Shown one piece after another: positions 32,929-44,655 of a stretch of 64,000 nt of DNA. Position 1 is the stretch's first letter. Every line of letters begins with the position of its first letter. Both the position numbers and the translations under genes were made by a program. This stretch comes from Anodontia alba. Its lineage: Eukaryota > Mollusca > Bivalvia > Lucinida > Lucinidae. Location: the NCBI GenBank assembly GCA_964016985.1, contig OZ024833.1, positions 66,046,712-66,110,711 on the forward strand, given 5' to 3'. The notes under the pieces were generated by a model. The model had not been told where the DNA came from, did not search any database, and was given only the letters and a program-made list of their open reading frames with translations.

Positions 32929-33153
32929 TCTCATGACAAACCCAACAAAATGGCATAAGTGCCTAGCAAAGACTCAGATCAGCCTGAGCATCTGCCCAGT
33001 CTGATCAGAATCTTTGCTGTCCACATGAAGAAAGCTTAAGTCCTTAGATACCCACTAAGTGCACAGCAAAGATTCTGATCAGATGAGTGGATGTCCAACT
33101 GATCTGAATCTTCACTGGATGCACATCCATTTTGTTTTATCATGAGGTGGCTC
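32929..33153. repeat. Family R element
   Basis: TCTCATGACAAACCCAACAA to CATCCATTTTGTTTTATCAT; two GATCAG hairpins at 32973 and 33077. Starts immediately after the family A copy. Confidence 0.7.
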
Positions 33154-33267
33154 TTATATCAGCAGCCTGAAACATTCCCTGCCACTTTTGAAAATGTGGT
33201 CTAAATATTTGGACACCTTAACATACTTGTCCTAAAATTTGAATAAATCCATTTTAATACCTGCTGT

Positions 33268-33604
33268 TGTCCACTCTCTCTATCTCGATTTCGCTTATCT
33301 CAAATAACCGTTTATCTCGATGGGAAAATCTGGTTCCTTTTTTAACATGGAAATCTTACTACAGGTGACAAAATATTGTGGAAAAGAGGAGAAATTGCTC
33401 CTAAGGAGCAATTTCTCCTCTGTTCCAAAGTATTTTTCAATATATCTCTAACTTCAGGAGTCAAATTAAATATTCATTGTAAAATGTGGTTATTCAATTT
33501 ATTTTTTCCTCAATTCTACAGATCTGACATGTCGAGATATGGATGTCTCGAAGTATTTCAGAGAGTCCCTTGGACTTTCAAGATAACAAAAGTTGACAGT
33601 ACAT
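33268..33604 (-). repeat. MITE family C, eroded ends
   Basis: CTATCTCGATTTCGCTTATC to AGATAACAAAAGTTGACAGT; hairpin AGGAGAAATTGCTCCTAAGG AGCAATTTCTCCT. A GATCAG hairpin follows at 33630-33680. Confidence 0.75.
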
Positions 33605-33705
33605 GTATCTGCTGGATGAGTGGTAAACAGTGTAGACCCTGATCAGATGCTGCATTCTATGACATCTGATCTTGGTCTACAATGTTTGCTCAGGCTTGTC
33701 TGTCT

Positions 33706-33949
33706 GGGCACAGTTGTTCAAAGCATCGTTAGCTTAACCAGCTCGTTAGTGGTCAAAATGTTAACTGTTCTGGTAAGTACAATATCTAATTCACAGACAT
33801 GTTTGCTGAAAAAATGTGAGTAGCTTTTGCAAATGCAAAAGCTACTCACATTTTTTCAGCAAAAATATTAGCATATATGCTATATTTAATGATCAAAGTT
33901 TTAATGATACGTTATCTAACAACATCGTTAGTTTAGAACAACTGGGCCC
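33706..33949 (+). repeat. MITE family B
   Basis: GGGCACAGTTGTTCAAAGCA to TAGAACAACTGGGCCC; hairpin GTGAGTAGCTTTTGCAAATG CAAAAGCTACTCAC. Confidence 0.86.
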
Positions 33950-34058
33950 TGAATATTATGAGTAACTACAGTAAAACAATTTGGTCATATTTCAAGAAAA
34001 CCTGACATGTCTTGAATTTATTGTCACAGCTTATAACCTGATATCCTGTAACCTATAT

Positions 34059-34402
34059 ACAGTCGAACCTCAATAGCTCGAACACCGATGGCTCGTTTAC
34101 CATGGCTAATTCGAACTCGTTTTTGAATCCCTATGAAATTCTTTCGATAGCTCAAGAAAACAAATATTTAGTGATTTTTCATTTTTATAATGAAATTGTA
34201 TGTTGTGTCTACTCATTAGAATTGCCTCATTGAGGCAATTCTAATGACTACACTCAACATACAATTACTGTGAAGAAAATAGGAAAAAAAAATCCCTAAA
34301 TTATCGCGTTTTGCTTTCTGACCTGGCACCATAATTAACCCTCACTGTCTCGAACAAATTTTCATGGTCCCAAAGGGGTTCGAGCCATCGAAGTTTGACT
34401 GT
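34059..34402 (+). repeat. Family E element, well preserved
   Basis: ACAGTCGAACCTCAATAGCT to ATCGAAGTTTGACTGT, flanked by TA. Centre TACTCATTAGAATTGCCTCA TTGAGGCAATTCTAATG. Pogo/Tigger-like ends. Confidence 0.8.
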
Positions 34403-34409
34403 ATATATA

Positions 34410-34940
34410 TTTGGTAGATTTCTGTTATAGATTAACCAAACTGACCCAATAATTTGACCGTTACATTTAAAACCATTATATTTAAAATCATTAGGATCAC
34501 ATTTGATATTCATTAGGATTTGTCCACTGCACAATTTAATGGTGGTAATAGAAGCATGGCTGTAATAACAGCCCAGCATTCCACATGAAACAGTTACACT
34601 GAAACAAAGGCAAACCAACAGGTTGGTTTGACATGCATATGCTGAAACTAAATGCTAGCAGGTTGTATTTTATAATATGGTCCTATTGTTCCCAAAATAT
34701 GTCTTAGTGTTTGAATCAAATGCAATGTTCTATATCCACCCCTACCCACTCTAGCACTACATCTAATTAAGAAAAATTAAACTACAATTCATATGCAGCC
34801 TACTATCTTTTGCCTATACTGACTGGTAAAAAATACAAAACTAGTAAACTGTAAAAGAAATGCAAGAATAACAACTTGTCTTCAGTTACAACAGAACTGG
34901 CTTGTACATGTTGATCCACAAAATCTTGTATATTGTATAT
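34410..34940. other. No gene recognised
   Basis: AT-rich, unique-looking; a 105-codon minus frame partly overlaps the family E end and shows no domain. Confidence 0.4.
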
Positions 34941-34944
34941 CATA

Positions 34945-35175
34945 CTAGGCCACGCCATGTGAAAATATGTCTTTAAGCATATGCGGACAGCGAAGGCCCA
35001 GATCAGACTGCGCATCCGCACAGTCTGATCTGGGCCTTCACTGTCCGCTAACAAAATCATTGGATACTACAAAATGTATGAATGGAGAGCAAAGGCCCAG
35101 ATGATACTTTGCGTATGGGCAGGATTATGTGAATCCGCACATTTTGCGCATGTTCGAAGACACTTTTTGACGCAG
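34945..35175. repeat. Family G' hairpin element, well preserved
   Basis: AGCATATGCGGACAGCGAAG, hairpin CAGATCAGACTGCGCATCCG CACAGTCTGATCTG, then GCCCAGATGATACTTTGCG and GCGCATGTTCGAAGACACTT. Confidence 0.8.
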
Positions 35176-35427
35176 CCTACACTGAGGAAATTGTCGGCTG
35201 ATTTTAATGTCAGTTGCTGATTTACAGGTACACATTTGACTCTAAATTTTACATAAGATACTAGTATTACATTTCCTTTGTGGTTCACTAGTCTAGTGGT
35301 GTGTTTCTTTTGTGAATCAGTATATATTTACCACACCAGGCTAACATGAGAGTAATGCAGGGATTTAAATCATCCCACCAAATACCACAGCCTCACCATG
35401 GCTTTTGCTGACTGTTATACAGCTCCA

Positions 35428-35602
35428 AACCCATTGTAGACTGAATAGACTCTCCCACACTATATATTGGAAGAGTCCAATTTCAATTTTAAGTATGTCT
35501 GGTTATGAAATTTATACATTCCCAGAGAAAAATAGCTAAACTATTTGCAAATAGTGGAGACCCTGATCAGATGCCACATTCTGCCAACTACAATGGGTTA
35601 AA
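35428..35602. repeat. Family O element, deleted centre
   Basis: ACCCATTGTAGACTGAATAG to CAACTACAATGGGTTAA; half of the GATCAG hairpin is missing after CAGATGCCACATTCTG. Confidence 0.72.
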
Positions 35603-35614
35603 AGCGGGTATTAG

Positions 35615-35740
35615 GTTAACATTTTTTCTTACTTCTCAACAAAAACATATTTTGTGGGTACTCCTTAGAAGTGCCTCTGTCAGGCTCTTCTAATGAGTAA
35701 CACAACCTAGAAATAAGAAAAGTATCAATACTTCTTGGCT
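35615..35740. repeat. Family P hairpin, eroded
   Basis: TTCTCAACAAAAACATATTT and AGAAATAAGAAAAG arms with TACTCCTTAGAAGTGCCTCT. Confidence 0.6.
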
Positions 35741-36028
35741 GAAATCATCTCTTTTCTGGTATGTGTTACTCTATTCTATAGTATTCAATGAAACTTTAAG
35801 TGGACATTGACAGCCCTGCTCTGACTGTCTAAGTGCACAGGCTGACCGGGTCCTCACTATATGTGTATGCCTAAAACACATTTTACACAGTATGGCCAAT
35901 ATGAAGTTTCTCTGCAGAATATTTCAAAAATGTTCGTTTGAACTTTCTGTGATATGTCCTAATGCTCAGCAGGACTCCAAATCACAGCAATCATTTCTGT
36001 TATTGCAGAAGCCAACTACTCATGAGTT

Positions 36029-36071
36029 CAGAAGCATTCCAATTCAGTATTAACCATTTGGAATGCTTCTG
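36029..36071 (-). promoter_or_regulatory. 14-bp stem-loop just past the TYW4-like stop
   Basis: CAGAAGCATTCCAA and TTGGAATGCTTCTG are perfect inverted copies with a 15-nt loop. On the gene strand it starts 23 nt after the stop codon. One arm repeats coding sequence (ATTTGGAATGC) of the last exon, so it may simply reflect a partial duplication. Confidence 0.4.
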
Positions 36072-36093
36072 TTAACAGTTATCAAAGAGGATT

Positions 36094-36282
36094 TCAGCAG
36101 TGATCCAATTTTGCATTAATCATTTGGAATGCCTTTGTTAAGTCCATCAGAAGTGGTGATGAATTCAGATGTGTTCCAAATGAGAAACAATTTCCTCCTC
36201 CTCCAAGTATGATGATTCTGCTGTGGTCAATGGCAACACTTGTATGACGATGCAACATCATCAAATCATCTTTATTTGCTGC
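36094..36282 (-). CDS. LCMT2: TYW4-like terminal exon with stop codon
   Basis: 189 bases after cttacag, ending in TGA at 36094-36096. It reads [20 protein letters not shown] then [19 protein letters not shown]. The [14 protein letters not shown] block is the C-terminal signature of the TYW4 propeller. No canonical AATAAA was seen close downstream, so the transcript end is unknown. Confidence 0.9.
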   Translation of the reverse strand, partial: AANKDDLMMLHRHTSVAIDHSRIIILGGGGNCFSFGTHLNSSPLLMDLTKAFQMINAKLDHC

Positions 36283-39200
36283 CTGTAAGATGAAAAAAAA
36301 AAGCTAAAATGAGATGCTTTATTAAATCTTTCACTGCCACAGGCGATAATAATAGGCTTTTGCAAACAGTGTAAATCCAAATGAATCATCATGAGCCATC
36401 TCATCTGGATCTATGCTGTTTGACATTCAGTCTTTCAACTTTACACATAAATGTCTTTCTAATCAATCGTTTATTAAAAAAGAAGCAGACTCTGAATGTT
36501 AAGACAAAGAGTAAATATAATGTAAAACATAATAAACCAAAGCATAAAAAAATATATCTTTGGATATGTGCGTCCAGCGAAGATTCAGATTGGCCTGTGC
36601 ATTCATGCAGTCTGATCAGAATCTTTATTAGGCACAGTTTGGAAAGCTAATGATACAAAAGTTCTTCATGCAAACAAAGGAGACTCTGATCAGACTATGC
36701 CAATGCGCAGGCTGATTTGTGTCTTTGTTGGAAGCACATGTCAAGATGTATGTTTTCTCACAAGGTGGCTCAATTATTAACTCTTTCCCGCTAGTGGCGA
36801 CTTTTGTCGTCTGCTGATAACGTTTGTAAACAGTTTGGACCCAGATCAGGCCCAACAAAATGTCGGGCCTGATCTGGATCCAAACTGTTTGACACTCTGA
36901 TGGTATTCCTGAATTTTTTTTTGAAAAAGTTAATTTTAAAAAAAAAATCCAAAGATGACAAAAAAAAACATACAAAATTACCCAGCATGCAAAGAGTTAA
37001 AAGAACACAGGCTTGTAAATGAAATAAAGTTTTGCACAACATCGCACAAGACATGCCATTACTCTCCTTTTGACATCAGAAAGTCCTTTTTTACCTAGTG
37101 CTTTACATAGAAGAAGAAAATTTGCAAACTTTTAGCATGATTTACTGCAAAACCATTTGTCATAACTATTTATGCACAAAAGATTTTATTCTAATGCTTT
37201 TAAAACAAAACAAATATTTTCACTTTTTCCCACAGCAAAAATGGCTGCACAATATGTTTGTTTGTGTTGAGGTTTTATGGCCCAGTCAACCCAATGGGGT
37301 CATGTCGAGTGCGGTCAGTTTACCTAACCACACGTTTACTGGGCAGGCTTAATCCTCTAAGCGGTTAACCAGTATTGTGCACATTCTTTCACCAGAAACT
37401 GACAACTGCCCTTCTTGAATCAGCGGAAGAGAGAGAATGACCGTAGAAAATATTTCATGATCAATCTCCATGAAAGAATGTTGCCGACCTTGGTGGGGAT
37501 TGAACCCGCGACCTCCTGGTCTCCAGTCGGACGGCGCATCCAACTGAGCCACCGAGGCCGGTCTGCACAATATGCATCTCCACAGAGTAGGTAGTTTCTA
37601 TGAAGGTTTTCGATGAAGAAATGCAGCACTTCTGAATTCAGTAGTGTTCCATTTGTTCAAAATTTCTGAAATTTTCACATTATTGTTGTCTAACATCAAC
37701 AATTTAAAAATCAGTGAAGAAAAGCAAAAGATACTGTTTAATAAAAAATTTCCAAAAATTTAGTTTACTATAGAAATTGCATAGGTCAGACCCATTTTTG
37801 GCTGTACAATTTATTTTACAGAAAATATTTGAAAACAAAGTGTTGCAACAGAAAAGACAAACTGTTTCTGATTAGATATGGTCAATCATAACAAAACATT
37901 TTCATTCAGAATAAAACATCATGCGAAAAATATCTTTCAAAGGATGTCAAAAGGACATTTGTAAAAGGTGCCTTCAAGGCAAAAACAGACACCAAAGGCC
38001 CTGCTTAACCCATTTCCAACTCAATAAACTCTTTCCACACTTTATATTGGAAGAGTCCAATTTTATTTTTAGGTATGTTAGGCTTTGTGATTTAGATACT
38101 CCTATAGAAGAATTGCTAAACTATTTGCTAACAGTAGAGACCCTGATCACATAGCTCTTGATAAGACGCTTTTATCAACCAAAACGTATCTATAGTTTTC
38201 TTATTTCTCAACAAAAACATATGTTGTGGGTACTCATTAGAAGCGCCTCAATGAGGCGCTTCTAATGAGTACCCACAACATATGTTTTTGTCGAGAAATA
38301 AGGAAACTATTTGCCTAATACCCTCTCTTATCTAGACCTGTGTGATCAGACACTGTTCTGTGGTGTCTGATCTGGGTCTGCACTGTTTGGCAACTACCCT
38401 TTTGGGGGTTTCCCAACTAAAATGGGTTAATAAGGAACTGACCAAAGTCAGTGAACCATGAATCCATGAACTATAGGTCAAGTTTCTTCTACTTAAATCA
38501 ATGTCAACACTTACCGGAAGAGAGAAATTCATGCAACTGCCTGTCGAGAGATTTATCACGGTGACACCCAGTGGTGTATGAGCAAAACTGACTCCAAAAA
38601 TCAAAACAAGGAGGTCTTCATTGATGCAGGCTGTGTGAGAATACCTGAAAGCAATTATCTGAGAATTATTAACCCTTTCATCACTAAGTTTCTGAAGTGG
38701 ACTCTTCCATTTTGAATTTGGACATATGGTATCCAACACTGCATAGGGAAAATTGTTAAAAAAAAAAAAAAAAAAATAGACATGTGTCCAACATACACAA
38801 ATGTCCCTGCCTTTTGATCTTTGCCATATGGCAACAACATCTGAATGCATAAATCTCAACAACTATTTTCCAAATGCTCAATCTGATCTTTTATACATTT
38901 TGACCCCTAACCCCACCCCACGGCATGACCCTGGGGCAACTCTAGCACAGAGTTCAAAGCCTAAGTCTGGGTAAGTAGGATACCAAATTTCCACTTCCTA
39001 GTATTAAAGGTACCCAAGTTATGACTTCCATGAGAAACACAGACATAAATGTCAATGTACATTTGAATGTAAACTATCTGATCTGTTATATATTTTGACC
39101 CCTAGCCCCACCATAGGACATGACTAGGGCAACTCTAGCACAGGGTTGAAAATTTAGGTCTGGATAAGTAACATATCATATTTCAACTTCCTAGCATAAA

Positions 39201-42200
39201 AGATACTGAAAATAATGACCTACAAGTGTAAATGTGATTGTATGTGTTCGACTCTGGTTACAAACGTGACATACACATGTATGGATGTAGCATCACTGCA
39301 CATCACGAAAACACGCCTATATAATTCTGACCCCCTTAAACCCCACTTTTATATTGTAAAACTGGGGTTTACAGGGGTATACATTATTTTTCTTATTTCT
39401 GCTCAAAAACATAGATTGTGGGTACTCGTTAGAACCGCCTCGCTGAGGAGGTTCTAACGAGTACCCACAATCTATGTTTTGAGCAGAAATGTGAAAAATA
39501 TAGAATTTTTTTATCTCAAAGTTTTTCTTTTTTGGTTGTAAAATGTTCAATATACATGTATTTGAATAGGCGTGTTTTTGTAATGAAAACACTATCATGC
39601 CCCACCTCTGCCTTTGGCAGGCGGGAGCATACAATCAACATAACAGAATGGCAAAAAGTGTAGATCCTGATGAGATGGCTTGTTACAAGGAAAGGTAAAG
39701 CTTTATTATTCTTAAATCAACAGACAACAAATATCATATTTACAGTAAATACTCTGACACCTTAAGTCCTTACCATATGTGTCTTATAACTTTAACATCA
39801 AAAACTACAGATAAGAGGGGGTATCCACATGATAGTTTTCTTATTTCACAAGAAAAATAGATGTCATGGGTACTCAATAGAAGCACCTCAGTGAGGTGCT
39901 TCTATTGAGTACCCACAACATGTGAGGCACTTCTAATGAGTACCCACAACAAATGTTTTTGTTAAGAAATAAGAAAACTGTCAATACTTTTCAGTTGAAA
40001 AAAGCACCTTATCTGGAGTTATGACATCCAATTTAACCCATTGTAGACTGAATTGACTCTCCCACACTATATATTGGAAGAGTCCAATTTCAAGTTTAGG
40101 TAGGTCAGGCTATGAGATTTAGATATTCCTAGAGAAAAGTGGCTAAACTATTTGCAAACAGTGAAGACCCTGATCAGACGCAGCATTCTGCGGCATCTGA
40201 TCTGGGTCTGCACCATATGCCAATTACCCTTTTAGGGGTCTCCCAACTACAATGGGTTAAAATGGGTGTTGGTGTGCCTCAAACTACTGAATGAGTTGCA
40301 GTCTATGGCATCTAATCTGGGTCTACACTGCTCATTCAGGCCTGTCTGTCCGAATACATAACCATAATATGGTAAGTAACAATTTGTTTTACTTTTTTTT
40401 TTTTTTTGACATTTCATGTCAATCATGGAGTTACCCGTAAGCACTCTCTGGACAAATTCAGCAGACAACAAACTGATAAAATTGTTACTTATTTTTCCCA
40501 TTCCCAGAAAATAGGCAATGAGACAGTTTGCAGGAAATCTCAAAGCCTATTTACTGGGGAACAAAGTAAAGAAAAGAAAAAAAATATTTCAAAATGCTGT
40601 CTCCTGAAAATTTATTGCAGCATTCTAATTTTGCTAAGTACATGTATTAATCTGAAATTCTCTTTATCCTCATATCCTGAATGGAGCTACTTTATTTTTG
40701 CAGATGATGTATCAGTGACAGTTTTCTTGTTTTTCACAGACAAAAAAACCCTGTACAAGAGATTATGATGCCAAGTTAACCCTTCTCTTGCTGAACAAGA
40801 CATGCCCTGTCTTAGCAAACAGTGTAGAAGAAGCCAATTGATCTGGATCTGCACTGTTTGTCATTAAGTATGTGAATTTATATCAACAATCTGGATCAAG
40901 TAATCTGATTGGCTGAAAATTAGAAATGGGTGTGGCATCTGAATTTATTCAGCATGACAAGGGTTAAATTTTCAGGGAGAAATATAAGAACCATTTAATC
41001 TTTAGTAGACTCTCGGAAAATGAGTGGACAATAAAACAATATTTTTTCTTATTTTTTCCCAGAAAACAGGATTTGGCATATTGTGTGACTGGCTCCTATG
41101 GAGTTAATTTGCAAGAACTGTCAAAACCTATCCCTGAAATAGAAAATATTTCAATATGCTCTCTGATAAAATTTTTACTCAGTATGCAAAGTGTTAAAAG
41201 TGTTGTTTAATTTGCTGACATTTCAATTTAGCATCCTTACTGTTAATATCATGGAAAATTACCTTGGAGATATTTTACAATCTAATTTATGCCATTTGAA
41301 GCTTTCCAAATTCAGCATGTACACAGAACTGAGAGGCTGTAGGTTGTCACCAAGACCCCCAGCAATGATCATGTGACCATTCCAGAACGTGGCTGTGTGG
41401 GAATGTCTAGGAGTAGGAGGGGTTCCTGAGCCGGTAACCTGAAAAAAAAAACAAAAAAAAAACGCATAAATAATGAGTTAGTTGTTTGGTGTAGTTTGCA
41501 TGGCTGATTCTCTGTAACCCCCTTCCATCAATACATTTAAGCTATAACTTTAGAAAACCTACCTTCTGACATGTGCACCAACAAAAACTCAAATCAGACT
41601 GTGCATCTGCACAGTCTGGTCAGAGTCTTCTTTGTTTGCATGAAGTAATTTTGCATTCTTGGCTATTCAAATCAAGGGTTGATCGCGAGACTGTAGCAAG
41701 TCAGATGGTTGTTTTTTCCAATATTTAATCTCCTCACCATGAAAGGCGTTATGAAGATTACAACATTTCTTTCTGTAAACAATTGAAATTTAGGTGCCAC
41801 TGCTCGTATGAGCAATGACACCTAAATTTGCATTGTTTACAAAGGGGTCAAAGTTGCCCCTAAACAAGGGTTTCAAAAATATGTTTGAGTTACTACAGCC
41901 TTGCGCTCAACCCTCGAAATGTGCCTGAAGATTCTGATCAGACCGTGTGAATGCACAGGCTAATCTGAATCTTCACTTGGCACACATGTCTGACAGTATG
42001 CTGTTATGGCTCATATGAGGAGTACACAAAAGAATCTATGGAACACCATATGGGAAGCTAGCATACAGATGCACCATCCAATCAGAATCTTCCCTTTTCA
42101 TGTACCCAATCTCTTAGAAAAAAAAAAAAAAAACATACAAAAAAACAATACATTTTCCCAGGTCCAAAGACAAAAACAGGCTAAGCACCATATCAGCCTG

Positions 42201-44557
42201 GTCAGGATTTTTACTATTTGGGCCACATCAAGTAAAAAAAGTGCCTTTAAACATGTGCAAAATGTGCAGATTCTTATCACCCTGCCCATGCCCGATAGCA
42301 AAAGTGTAGGCTGATCTGAGCTTTTGCTGTCTACATATGCCAAAAGACACTTTTTTTCATGGCGTTTCCCACTTAATACTTAAAGCCCTGATCATAACTG
42401 CAGCAGACGATATTTCGGCTTTTTTTATGTATTTTCATCTGCCTAGATGATTCACATGAAATGCCAAGTCTTATTTTCTCTGAAAAACAACAAAAATAGT
42501 TTTGGGATGTCATCTGCTACAAGTTTGCTCAGCGCTTTAACTTGACACTTCAGCTAAGTGTGCAAGAAAATAAACAGAAAGTAACAAAAGTTACCTCCCT
42601 TGTATCAAATGGCAGAAAAAGAATGAAGTGTATTCATTCATCTTTATATACAAATAGTCTTCTGAAAGAGACCCTCGCAAAAAAAGAGGTACATCATATA
42701 CTGGTTCTTAATGTAATAGCTAAAATGAGACCATAAGTGGTACCACTCACTAATGATTTTACAGCCTCTATCTAGGTGCTATGCAAGAGAGATCAAAGGC
42801 GTGTCATAAAGCGGTGATTATGAGATCCCAGCAGGGATTGCAAAGAGGCCTTCTGAAGGGCATGAAATTTTGTAGGACTATTGCTATGCCCCAGCTCATA
42901 TGGAATAGATAAATAAGCCAGTACTAAATCCCCCTACTTGGCCTCTTCCTTTCTATTGCTTACTATACTAGGTTACTATACTAATATACATGTACTAGGT
43001 TTTATTGTGCCCAGTCTCTTATCAGTGATAAGACTAATGACCAAGACACATCTTACTTTAATGTTTGTTTGTGTTGAGGTTTTACGGCCCAGTCAACCAA
43101 ATGGGGTCATGTCGAGCGCGGTCAGTTTACCTAACCACACGTTTACTGGGCAGGCTTAGTCCTCTATGCGATTAACCAGTATTGTGCACATTCTTTTGCC
43201 AGAAACTGACAACTGCCCTTCTTGAATCAGCGGAAGGGAGAGAATGACCGTAGAAAATATTTCATGATCAATCTCCACGAAAGAATGTTGCCGACCTCGG
43301 CGGGCGTTGAACCCGCGACCTCCTGGTCTCCAGTTGGACGCCGCATCCAACTGAGCCACCAAGGCCGGTCTTACTTTAATGTTTTTAAAGCATATGCAAA
43401 CAGTGAAAGTTGAGATCAGCCTGTGCATTCTTAAGCAGAATGGACACACTTTCAAGGGAATGGTGTTTCATAGGAATGGGAGGTAATTCTGTCAAAATTG
43501 CTTTACCTCCCTCCTGAAAAGGGGTCTCCTCTAAAAGGAAAAAAATTTGCTCCCTGTGGGAACAAATTCTTTCCTTTTAAAGTAGACCCTTTTCAGAAAA
43601 GGCTTGGTTTGCAGGACAGCAAACAGGAAGTCACAGAAGTTGTCTCCCTTGTAAAAATGGCAGAAAATCTACCAGGTTTATCCAATTCATTCAGAACCAT
43701 TTTTGCACTATACAAATCTAGTAAGATTACCTTGGTCCAAATTCTGGTTGCAGTATCATAAGAAAAACAATCTCCAAGTGCAAATACATCCTGTGTCCTT
43801 CCACCGAACAAAATAATCCTCTCTACACCTGTAATAATAAAAATAATAATAATAATTGGTACTTACTGTAAGTGCTTCAGTGGTGCACAAATTTTTACAT
43901 GAAAAATTAAGAAACAAAAAAATGTTTACACTTTTGGCTGTTTTTTTGTGTTGAGGTTTTTATGGCTCAGTCAACCCAATGGGGTTATGTCGAGCGCTGT
44001 CAGTGTACCTAACCACAATTTTACTGGGCAGGCTTAGTCCTTTCAAGGTTTAACCAGTATTGTGCACATTCTTTTGCCAGAAACTGACAACTGCCCTTCT
44101 TGAATCAGCAGAAGGGAGAGAATGACTGCAGAAAATATTTCATGATCACTCTCCACAAAAGAATGTTGACGACCTGGCAGGGGTCAAACACACAATCTCC
44201 TGATCATTGATTGAGTTGGGGTTTAACGACACGTCAACCCTTGAGGGTCATTTTGTGTCGTCTCCCAGAGAAAGGGAGAAAAGAGATAGAAGAGAGAGTA
44301 GAGGAGATGAAAGAGAGGGACAGGGAAGAAAGAGGAACAGGAAAGAAAGTGAAGAAACAGAATAAAAACATTCCCCCTCTACCCTTACCCACTACAAGGA
44401 TAGCAGGCCTTGCCCAACTGTAAGCCAATATCAGTTGGACGCCCCAGTGATGTAAGATACACAGCACCTTCGCACCACCCGACCACCCCCAAAATCTCCT
44501 GATCACCAGTCAGATAAGCGTCCAACTGAGCCACCCAGGCCGGCACTTTTGGTTATA

Positions 44558-44655
<98 letters not shown>

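Noticed and set aside
38332..38862. 176-codon minus frame as a separate gene
   Set aside because: Only 38515-38644 is coding (a TYW4-like kelch exon); the rest is intron read-through into element O and A/T runs.
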